Below, piece after piece: positions 57,061 through 64,000 of a DNA stretch of 64,000 bases; the stretch's first letter is position 1, and each line of letters starts with the position of its first letter. The notes under the pieces were generated by a model. It had not been told where the DNA came from. It did not search any database and worked only from the letters and a program-made list of their open reading frames with translations. A program made the translations under genes and the position numbers. This DNA comes from Fluoribacter dumoffii NY 23 (GTDB taxonomy: Bacteria > Pseudomonadota > Gammaproteobacteria > Legionellales > Legionellaceae), in contig NZ_CM001373.1 in the NCBI RefSeq assembly GCF_000236165.1, positions 3,080,712 to 3,144,711 on the forward strand, written 5' to 3'.

Positions 57061-58191
57061 ATGAACGATAAAACTTATTTAATGCCTGATGAACCCACAC
57101 GATTTACTCCGCTTTTCATGGATAAAATGCTGGAGCATACAGAACGTTTAAATGCTTCTGATATTACCATTCAAACAGGCGAGCCAATTTATGCGGAAGT
57201 TTATGGGAAACTCTTGCGGATTACGAATCGCCGCTTATCGAATACAGAACTTGGTGATCTAATTAATGCAATATATGGCCCTAATGCTACTACACAACTT
57301 CTTTCAGGTAAGGATATCGACACTCATTATGAATTCCGTCCCAACCGTGGTGTAAGATACCGCTACCGGGTAAATGCAACTGCATGTCTCGTCGAAGGTC
57401 ATGATGCAATTCAGATTACCCTAAGAACCATTCCTACGACCCCCCCCAGACTTGAGACCATGAATCTGCCTGATAATGTCTTGGAGGCAATCGCTCCTCA
57501 AGAAGGTATTGTATTTATTACAGGAGCAACGGGTTCAGGTAAATCAACCTTATTGGCTTCTATTATTCGCAATCTGATTGAAACAGAAGATTCAAACCGC
57601 AAAGTATTGACCTATGAGTCTCCAATCGAATTTGTCTATGATGAAATTGAAACCATATCGGCAGTAGTGAGCCAATCAGAAATTCCTCGCCACTTGCCAA
57701 GTTTTGCTGATGGGGTAAGGAACGCCTTACGTCGTAAACCGCGTTTAATTATGGTGGGTGAGTGCCGTGATGCCGAAACCATCAGTGCGGCCTTGGAAGC
57801 TGCGCTTACTGGACACCCTGTATATACCACCCTGCATACCTCCGGGGTTGCAGAAACCATGCGCCGTCTTGTAACCTCATTTTCTGGTGAGGAGCGCTTG
57901 GGAAGAACTATTGATATTCTTGAAACAATTAGATTATGTATTTGGCAAAAGCTGGTGCCCACCGTAGATGAAAAACGGGTTGCTTTAAGAGAGTATCTGG
58001 TATTTGATGAAGAAGTTCGAGATATTTTACTTGAAAGCGATCCTAATGATGTAACCTCTGCCACCCGTAAATTAGTACGTCAAAAAGGTCAACTGATGAC
58101 CTGGGATGCAAAAGCAAAATTTGAGCAGGGAATTATCAGTGAGCGTGTCTACAAACTAATTATTGCCGGTGCTAAAGAATATCAGCAGTAA
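57061..58191 (+). CDS. dotB: Dot/Icm secretion ATPase DotB
   Basis: DotB is the hexameric VirB11/PilT-like ATPase docking at the base of the Dot/Icm channel. The 376-residue protein has Walker A GATGSGKST (residues 155-163; catalytic Lys161), the Asp box near YESPIEFVYDE (about 184-194), and Walker B LIMVGECRDAET near 230. A His box follows, GHPVYTTLHTSG near 252. It starts five bases after dotC, completing dotDCB. Confidence 0.97.
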   Translation: MNDKTYLMPDEPTRFTPLFMDKMLEHTERLNASDITIQTGEPIYAEVYGKLLRITNRRLSNTELGDLINAIYGPNATTQLLSGKDIDTHYEFRPNRGVRYRYRVNATACLVEGHDAIQITLRTIPTTPPRLETMNLPDNVLEAIAPQEGIVFITGATGSGKSTLLASIIRNLIETEDSNRKVLTYESPIEFVYDEIETISAVVSQSEIPRHLPSFADGVRNALRRKPRLIMVGECRDAETISAALEAALTGHPVYTTLHTSGVAETMRRLVTSFSGEERLGRTIDILETIRLCIWQKLVPTVDEKRVALREYLVFDEEVRDILLESDPNDVTSATRKLVRQKGQLMTWDAKAKFEQGIISERVYKLIIAGAKEYQQ

Positions 58192-58310
58192 CAGCGTGGT
58201 TCTATAATTTAAATACGGTATCTAATTCTCCAAAATTAAACAAATGCATCAGTCTGCAAGTTGCTCCTAATCTTTAATTCATTATTAAAATAAAAATTTA
58301 AGAATGGCTT

Positions 58311-59663
58311 TTATTTCATGGGTATGGGTTCATTATATTCTTCGTTAGCTGCAGATTGTAATATATCTGAATGTTTATGATTGGGTTTTTCCATATATCC
58401 TTTTGCCAAGGCTTTTAAATCCGGGTTGTCAGGTTGTTCCTGGAGTGCTCTTTCCAGTTTTTGAATTTTTTTGTCTCTCATGTCCCCAGTATATTCTTTA
58501 TAGCGTCCTTTTACCTCGTCTTTTACCTCTTGGGTTACGTTCTCAAAACCTCCCTTGCGGTTGGCTTCCTGACATAGAAGGATTCCATGGATATTTGCAC
58601 GGGTATTTGCTACCGTGCAATTATCATATTTTTGCCCTTTTTGATCGAGAACATATATAGGATCTTGGCCTTTGGTGACCCCCTGGATTTTTTCCGTGAT
58701 CTGCGCATGGGATTGTCCATTATTATGGCCGTTTAGCATATCGTTTACAAAGCCTGGAGTCACATCCTTTGTATTTACCTCATAAATTTGGGTACCAGGC
58801 TTTCCTGAAGACCCTATGCCGCGATTGGTAAACACTAAATACGTTTTGTCAGGATTTCCTTCGACGGGTACAAAAGATAAACCCATTGCATGCCCCTTAC
58901 AACTAATAGGGACAGAGGTTACTTTCCCTGATTGGATGCGTTCAGAAAGAGCTTCACCTGCTTTAGGACTGCCTTCCGGGGTACTGAACTGAAAATTTGC
59001 TTCCTTATTGGCAAAAGCAAATGCATCTGCAATTTGCCCGAAGTCTTTCTTTGCAGGCTGACTCTTGCAATCCTGGCTATATTCCTTTACGGACTCACTC
59101 ATCAATTGATACGTAGGCCCGATATGGGCACGCTGAGAAGAGGTTTTATCAATACTACTCTCCATTACTATGCCTAAAACCAAGCCAAATTCTTTAACCG
59201 GATGCAGGCTATCTGGGCGTGATGCATAACCCCCTTCAGGAGGAGTGATCGTTTTTTGTTGAAGAGCCTCTTGTCCTCGCTGGCTGCGTATCGCAATATC
59301 GTATTCATCCAGTGCTTGCACATCATATTGTGCACCTGAATTAAGTAAGGTTTGCGCCAGTGCGAAATCTTGATTTTGCAGCGCTTGCACCAGAGGTGAC
59401 TGACCACGTGCATTTTTTGCAGAATTTAAAGCTGTTGGCAGGTCTTGATAGCCACAATCCTTAGCAAGGTCATTGAGTTCGGCTTTAGGATCAAGTTGAT
59501 TTTTTAGAATCGAAGCAAGCATCTGCTGAAAAAACAAAAAAAGTTCCTGGATAAAGCGTTCCTGGTCTATTTTTTCTTTTTGCAAACCTTTTAGCTTATC
59601 TTGAGCCAAGTCTGTATTGCTCATCACAGTACTTTTTGGGGCTGATAATTCAGTCATACGCAT
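58311..59663 (-). CDS. candidate effector: ankyrin-like repeat plus CE-clan-like cysteine protease/acetyltransferase site
   Basis: A 450-residue soluble protein between dotB and dotA, converging on dotB. Residues about 35-57 are helical; 89-115 read as one ankyrin repeat (SPLVQALQNQDFALAQTLLNSGAQ). The central part contains His258 (CKGHAMGLSFV), Asn280 (YLVFTNRG) and Gln344 with Cys349 (GQKYDNCTVANTRA). That order and spacing recall CE-clan proteases and YopJ-like acetyltransferases (His, Asp/Asn/Glu, Gln, Cys). The C-terminal tail is charged, ending with an acidic cluster near the end (NEEYNEPIPMK). Function and secretion are inferences; I know of no named family. Not a component of the apparatus by any motif. 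Confidence 0.65.
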   Translation of the reverse strand: MRMTELSAPKSTVMSNTDLAQDKLKGLQKEKIDQERFIQELFLFFQQMLASILKNQLDPKAELNDLAKDCGYQDLPTALNSAKNARGQSPLVQALQNQDFALAQTLLNSGAQYDVQALDEYDIAIRSQRGQEALQQKTITPPEGGYASRPDSLHPVKEFGLVLGIVMESSIDKTSSQRAHIGPTYQLMSESVKEYSQDCKSQPAKKDFGQIADAFAFANKEANFQFSTPEGSPKAGEALSERIQSGKVTSVPISCKGHAMGLSFVPVEGNPDKTYLVFTNRGIGSSGKPGTQIYEVNTKDVTPGFVNDMLNGHNNGQSHAQITEKIQGVTKGQDPIYVLDQKGQKYDNCTVANTRANIHGILLCQEANRKGGFENVTQEVKDEVKGRYKEYTGDMRDKKIQKLERALQEQPDNPDLKALAKGYMEKPNHKHSDILQSAANEEYNEPIPMK

Positions 59664-59735
59664 CCCGTTTAAATTAGGTTGGAAAACAGGTTTCCAACCT
59701 TGACACTAAATGAAATTATTTTAACACGACCAATT

Positions 59736-62700
59736 CTACTTGGTTATCGGAGATACGTTATCCGCACCCCCTAAGTCCTGGCCACCGGATGTCTTAGGTG
59801 AACCTGATTTATTATCATTGCCTTCAGGCTGGCTCGGGGTCGAATTACCTTGAGCAGAAACATCGCCGCCGCCGCCAGCTTTACCGATCATGCCTTTAGC
59901 CATACCAACGCCTTTCACACCATAACCACCCAGCGTCTTATCAATTTGTCCTTGTGCGGTTGTGGTTTCTTTAGCGCCTTCACCCACTTTACCTTTTACT
60001 TCTTCACCCCATTGTGCGGTTTCTTGACCCAAGCTTTCCGGGGTACCTCCAATCCAGCGCAAAACCTTATCAGGTAAATAGGAGATTAAGGTAAAAGCTT
60101 TTTGGATGATTACCAGGTACAAGGTAGTATAAGTTAATATCGAGAAGAAGAAGGCATAAATTCCAGCCCAGTCTGTATATCCGCCGGTACCAGAAGGTGA
60201 ATCGGTGCCGCCAGCCGCCCAGACTCCCCCTAAGAGGGTAGCGCTATTAGTATTTTCCTGTTGTATAAACGCAATTGCCTGATCATAACCCGCATTCAAA
60301 ACCCACACGCCCACATAAGATAAGGCGATCGCAGAAATATAGCCAATTATCATCATGGAAGGTCTTAGGAACACATTAACGAGGATCATAATCGCTGCCT
60401 CACCCTTACCAAAGGCATCATGCCCTTCAGGGTGGGTCACACCTAAGGCAACAATAGGGGCAGCAACCATCGCTTCGATTACCGAGATTAACCAACCCAA
60501 TGCACCAAAGGTAAAAATCATATAAGGTAAAATAGGGATGTAATAGGCGGTAGTAAAACCTACACTGACCATTACCCCCACCCAGGCGATTACCAAAGGC
60601 ATGGCCAGGGACATCATCGCAAAGATAAAGATTCCAAATACCGGGATCAGCGCACTGGATACTGCCATATTCAACAAGAGCATCCATAAGTTACCCGCAA
60701 AATTGATGTATTCATTTCCCATGTTAGCTAACGCAACTACAGGGTTCACCCCAGGCTGGGCGATAATTTGCAGTCCCTGTTGAAAGATAGTTGCCATCCC
60801 TTGTAAGGGAATCATCAAGAAAGCCATAACCACGCTATTGATAATTTGACCAAAGATATCGAGGAACAGGTTATAAATGGTTACCAAAATGATGTTATAG
60901 AAGATGTTTCCGAGTATTTGCCCCAAACATATTGAGAAGAACGGTTTTACTTCACCACAAGAAAAGTTTTGGCGCTCCAACCGGTACAACGAAGTATTCA
61001 CACTGAAATTGATACTGTTAGCAAAGGTGAGTGGTTTAACACCAGGTTGGCCAGGGGTTTGCATCATCAGTGCATTATTGAGGAAACCATATACAGTAGA
61101 TGAAGGCGCACTATCAACTAAAGTCATACTGGATGACCAGGCTGGTTTTTTAGGAGGTGAGGTTGTCGTAATCAAAGCCTGTATTTGGTTTACAGCAGTA
61201 TTATCCTGATTAAACCAAGTACATAACTTTGTAAAATCCTTGCCTTGATCAGTCATGTTTCCTGGGCCACAGACGATTTTATTGTCATTACCCACAACAA
61301 AGGGACTTGTTAATGCAGTGGGATCAAACGTACTTCCATCCAAGCCGGTGTTGGAATCTGTCTGACCGGCATTGGTGATTGAAGATGTGCCCTGAATTTG
61401 CACCAGATTAAAGAAATACGCTCCAGCCATAATCCATCCCTGCGTCATGGCCTTGTTGATAAACTCGGTAGATTTATTATCGTTGGAAGCTGAATTAATC
61501 AGGCGTGAGAGATTCACTGTTGGCATCATGATGCCGTTGTAACTGTTGATCGCATTGATCAATTCTGTACCGTTAAATAAGGTTCCACCAATTGCAGTCC
61601 CTTGTACAGGTCCCCAAATAATACATCTATCTTTTTCTGCAGTGCCACTGTTATAGCTTTGACAAACTGTACCATTTTGTTTGTAAGGAACCCCAAATTG
61701 CTCATTTGCAACAGCCGAATAAGGTGTCGAAGTGCTATTATTAGTCGTTGCAGTGGACATTTGCGGGTCATTACTTATCATGCTTCGAGCTACTGTACTC
61801 AAGTCGGTATACATTTGCTGAATTGCCACCGCCCGGGAAAGTTGCGTTGCTAAAATTTCAGAAGGCGTTAAGGTATTATTTCCAACTTTAACATTATTTC
61901 CTGAAGTGGGTTTGGCAGGAAGCGTACCAAAATTTGAATTTAGGCTAGAAATGCTTTTCCAGGTGATGGTGCCACAAATACCATTTAAAAAACTGTACGG
62001 AGAAGAAGAAGGTAAATTAGGCATTGGTGCCTTCCAGGAACTATCATATGGAGAGGCATCTTGAATAGCAATAGCATTGACCGAACTCAAGAAGTCTGGA
62101 ACTACGGTGTTACAAAATTGCTGCATGGAAGAACCTTCAGTCGCTGAATAACAAGCTCCTGTTTGTTTTGCTTGTGCATCAAGAAGGGCTTGTCTTTGAT
62201 TCGTCAGTTGAGTTTGCAAGCCCAACATACAAACTTGGCCAGCAAGTATGTTTATAGCACCGGTTGCAACACCCCCGACCCCTGAGCCTGAGGAATTATT
62301 CGTCAGTTCGGAGGCAGGATTTATCTGTTGCGCCTGAATAATAACACCCCCACGGTTCAAATAGCTTAAAGCCGCATCCCATACTTTATCTGCGGCTCCT
62401 ACTCCCTGGACAACAACCCACATCACAAAAACCTGCATCAGGCAATAGCCGGAAGTTTTAGGGATCAATAATGCCAAACCTACAGTAGAACGGATGGGGA
62501 TCCAGATTGAAGACCATTTTTGTCCAAGCATCTGCCCTTCGTGAGCAGTATTCATGGTTGCTACCATGAGAGTATACATGATAATGATGCCGCCCAATGC
62601 CAAAACAGCAGCGTTAAAAACCGCAAACATACTGCCCATGATTTGGCTGCCGGTGCCACTTAAAACCCCATCAACAACACCAAATAAATTGCCAAGAAAT

Positions 62701-62804
62701 ACTACTGAATAATCGCTGGCAGGAGGCGCAAAACTCAAAGAGCTATCAGCCAGGACCAAACCAGGAAATAAAAGGAGAAGTAGAGTACCTAACAACCTTT
62801 TCAT
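59736..62804 (-). CDS. dotA: Dot/Icm polytopic membrane protein DotA
   Basis: DotA is an inner-membrane protein of the Dot/Icm system that is essential for intracellular growth in L. pneumophila and is itself released. The 1022-residue protein has a signal peptide (about 1-19), paired helices at about 35-120, a long periplasmic loop (about 150-640) and a cluster of helices at 645-910. It ends in a Gly/Ser/Asn-rich tail. The DYSVVFLGNLFGVVDGVLSGTGSQIMG start and the RLLGTLLLLLFPGLVLADSS leader are DotA features. Start and icmV stop overlap as ATGA. Confidence 0.97.
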   Translation of the reverse strand: MKRLLGTLLLLLFPGLVLADSSLSFAPPASDYSVVFLGNLFGVVDGVLSGTGSQIMGSMFAVFNAAVLALGGIIIMYTLMVATMNTAHEGQMLGQKWSSIWIPIRSTVGLALLIPKTSGYCLMQVFVMWVVVQGVGAADKVWDAALSYLNRGGVIIQAQQINPASELTNNSSGSGVGGVATGAINILAGQVCMLGLQTQLTNQRQALLDAQAKQTGACYSATEGSSMQQFCNTVVPDFLSSVNAIAIQDASPYDSSWKAPMPNLPSSSPYSFLNGICGTITWKSISSLNSNFGTLPAKPTSGNNVKVGNNTLTPSEILATQLSRAVAIQQMYTDLSTVARSMISNDPQMSTATTNNSTSTPYSAVANEQFGVPYKQNGTVCQSYNSGTAEKDRCIIWGPVQGTAIGGTLFNGTELINAINSYNGIMMPTVNLSRLINSASNDNKSTEFINKAMTQGWIMAGAYFFNLVQIQGTSSITNAGQTDSNTGLDGSTFDPTALTSPFVVGNDNKIVCGPGNMTDQGKDFTKLCTWFNQDNTAVNQIQALITTTSPPKKPAWSSSMTLVDSAPSSTVYGFLNNALMMQTPGQPGVKPLTFANSINFSVNTSLYRLERQNFSCGEVKPFFSICLGQILGNIFYNIILVTIYNLFLDIFGQIINSVVMAFLMIPLQGMATIFQQGLQIIAQPGVNPVVALANMGNEYINFAGNLWMLLLNMAVSSALIPVFGIFIFAMMSLAMPLVIAWVGVMVSVGFTTAYYIPILPYMIFTFGALGWLISVIEAMVAAPIVALGVTHPEGHDAFGKGEAAIMILVNVFLRPSMMIIGYISAIALSYVGVWVLNAGYDQAIAFIQQENTNSATLLGGVWAAGGTDSPSGTGGYTDWAGIYAFFFSILTYTTLYLVIIQKAFTLISYLPDKVLRWIGGTPESLGQETAQWGEEVKGKVGEGAKETTTAQGQIDKTLGGYGVKGVGMAKGMIGKAGGGGDVSAQGNSTPSQPEGNDNKSGSPKTSGGQDLGGADNVSPITK

Positions 62805-63250
62805 TTCTTTTCTCCTAACAACCCTTGCCTATACCATTCATTAAAGGTACACCCTAATTTTCGATTTTTCATTTGAAAATACCAGAAGTGGTAACGGAAG
62901 GCTAAAACAAGTGCAATCATAGTGACGATAAGACTCACAAGAAACGCCCTTATCGAGCCATAAAAAAGCTGATACCCAGCGTATCCCAAAATTACAATAG
63001 CGGCTAACAACATGATAATACTTAAGCGAAACAACGCTTTTTGTTTGGAAATTATATTTTCATCAGTAAGATTTAGCAGTTTCACAGCTTCGTTAAATGA
63101 CTCATTTTGAGTTGCTTTCTGTGGTATGAATAAACGTTTAAAGCCATTTCCCAAATACAAGGTGAAAGCTTTCATTCGCTCCCAATCGAACCACCTACGC
63201 ACATTAATTATTGTTGCAAATAGTTTAACTATTCTCGACTGCTTTTTCAT
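62801..63250 (-). CDS. icmV: Dot/Icm inner-membrane protein IcmV
   Basis: IcmV is a small inner-membrane component of the Dot/Icm system. The 149-residue protein has two adjacent hydrophobic helices (about 75-115, LFRLSIIMLLAAIVILGYAGYQLFYG) and ends with a short basic tail. It is the first gene of icmV-dotA, coupled by a four-base overlap, and diverges from icmW-icmX. Confidence 0.95.
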   Translation of the reverse strand: MKKQSRIVKLFATIINVRRWFDWERMKAFTLYLGNGFKRLFIPQKATQNESFNEAVKLLNLTDENIISKQKALFRLSIIMLLAAIVILGYAGYQLFYGSIRAFLVSLIVTMIALVLAFRYHFWYFQMKNRKLGCTFNEWYRQGLLGEKK

Positions 63251-63254
63251 ATTT

Positions 63255-63272
63255 TTTACTTCTTTCTTTTAC
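63255..63272 (-). promoter_or_regulatory. CpxR-like direct repeat before icmV
   Basis: On the minus strand GTAAA-N8-GTAAA ends five bases before the icmV start codon (TTTAC at 63255-63259 and 63268-63272 on the + strand). CpxR is known to control icm genes in L. pneumophila and recognises spaced GTAAA repeats. A site this close to the start would overlap the ribosome binding site, so it could also be only a purine-rich leader. Confidence 0.3.
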
Positions 63273-63327
63273 CTTTCATAATATACTATAGTAGTAAGTA
63301 GTGGTTTCGTCCATCCGCTAATTTAAA

Positions 63328-63343
63328 GTAAAGAAAGAGTAAA
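63328..63343 (+). promoter_or_regulatory. CpxR-like direct repeat before icmW
   Basis: GTAAA-N6-GTAAA ends two bases before the icmW ATG, mirroring the repeat in front of icmV. It also contains the likely ribosome binding site (AAGAAAGAG). Confidence 0.3.
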
Positions 63344-63345
63344 AA

Positions 63346-63801
63346 ATGCCAGATCTTAGTCATAAAGCATCCGCACAATATTGGTTTGAATATGTTGATC
63401 CGATGATCTACAGAGTGATCACTTTTATGGAAAGTGTCGAAGACTGGACTCTCGATGGAAATCCAGAATTTGAACAGGCCATGGAACAATTAGGCAAAGA
63501 ACTTGATGACATAGAAAAGGTTGACATGGGACTCTTAGCCGAAGAAGAGAAATTTATACGCATTGTTGGAAATATAAAATCAGGTCGGGGACTGCGTTTA
63601 CTGCAAGCGATTGATACAGTTCATCCAGGGAGTGCCTCACGTGTTTTAATTCATGCCGAGGAAACAAGCACTGGAAGCCATGATCCAGCCGGAGTGTTTC
63701 TTAAACGAAACATTGTTTTTGAACGTCTGAGGTTGTTGTCCCGAGTTTTTTGTCAGTACCGTCTAAAACTAGTTTTACGTGCACTTGAAGGGGAAGAATA
63801 A
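63346..63801 (+). CDS. icmW: Dot/Icm adaptor protein IcmW
   Basis: IcmW is a small acidic cytoplasmic protein that pairs with IcmS and helps deliver many effectors to the DotL coupling complex. The 151-residue product matches IcmW throughout: HKASAQYWFEYVDPMIYRVITFMESVEDWTLDG at its start and HPGSASRVLIHAEETS near residue 100. Its stop lies immediately before the icmX start. Confidence 0.97.
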   Translation: MPDLSHKASAQYWFEYVDPMIYRVITFMESVEDWTLDGNPEFEQAMEQLGKELDDIEKVDMGLLAEEEKFIRIVGNIKSGRGLRLLQAIDTVHPGSASRVLIHAEETSTGSHDPAGVFLKRNIVFERLRLLSRVFCQYRLKLVLRALEGEE

Positions 63802-64000
63802 ATGAAATTACCGTCTAAAGTTGTATTGCTTAATTTGTTTTTTTTTACTGCTTTTCCTGTTGTAGCAGACAATTCTACCAGCATCTATAATCAACAACAA
63901 TTATCAACCAACACCCAAAAACTAGTAGAATATTTCCAAAATTTTGGTACTTATCTCGGTTTTGATGTAACTCAACCTCCTTCAAATCCACAAACCTATA
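63802..64000 (+). CDS. icmX: Dot/Icm periplasmic protein IcmX (5' part)
   Basis: The ATG directly follows the icmW stop. The first 66 residues are visible: a signal peptide (MKLPSKVVLLNLFFFTAFP ... ADN, cleavage near residue 22), then a Gln/Asn/Thr-rich segment and VEYFQNFGTYLGFDVTQPP. This start and position are those of IcmX, a periplasmic component of the Dot/Icm system. The gene continues beyond the window. Confidence 0.85.
   Translation, partial: MKLPSKVVLLNLFFFTAFPVVADNSTSIYNQQQLSTNTQKLVEYFQNFGTYLGFDVTQPPSNPQTY

Overview
This window is very probably from a Legionella chromosome, from a species other than a close L. pneumophila relative. The right end carries the first Dot/Icm type IVB secretion block (dotD-dotC-dotB, dotA-icmV, icmW-icmX). 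The base composition is AT-rich, and the housekeeping blocks around it are those seen in Legionella: the PHA genes, sdhCDAB-sucABCD, feoABC, ftsYEX-rpoH and an M16 pair followed by rsmD. The isoprenoid gene ispE is absent from its usual gammaproteobacterial place between lolB and prs. That fits a genus known to use the mevalonate route.

Layout, left half. Positions 0-2.3 kb hold the LPS export permeases lptF-lptG. Positions 2.6-5.3 kb are a polyhydroxyalkanoate block: phasin, the regulator phaR, and two tandem phaB-type reductases. A perfect inverted repeat that may be the PhaR operator lies upstream of the phasin gene. Next come an acyl-CoA desaturase, a small membrane protein with mutM, a 677-residue protein of unknown function, a PlsC-type acyltransferase, ggt overlapping coaD, lolB, tRNA-Gln(UUG), prs and a Fis-family gene. 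Positions 15.9-20 kb hold a DUF945 protein, an MFS transporter, an SseB-like protein and an RMF-like protein with a C-terminal membrane helix. Then pdxH is followed by one long minus-strand TCA-cycle block, sdhCDAB-sucABCD (21.1-30.8 kb).

Layout, right half. Positions 31-32.7 kb carry two convergent genes of unknown function around a bidirectional terminator. FeoABC follows, behind a Fur-box-like palindrome, then a hydrolase-zapE pair, an emrAB-type efflux pair with a structured element between its genes, panB and panC. A 4-kb NRPS-like gene of the Pls/PosA architecture comes next: adenylation domain, carrier domain, and three membrane-plus-beta-helix repeats. Two alpha/beta hydrolases, the classical ftsY-ftsE-ftsX-rpoH cluster, an active/inactive M16 peptidase pair and rsmD lead into dotDCB.

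Between dotB and dotA sits a 450-residue protein with an ankyrin-like repeat and His/Asn/Gln/Cys residues arranged as in CE-clan cysteine peptidases or acetyltransferases. It is the best candidate here for an undescribed secreted effector. DotA-icmV and icmW-icmX diverge from a short shared promoter region, and icmX runs off the end of the window.

No transposase, integrase, prophage gene, CRISPR array or rRNA gene was found. All identifications come from reading translated sequence and remembered family features; no database search was run.
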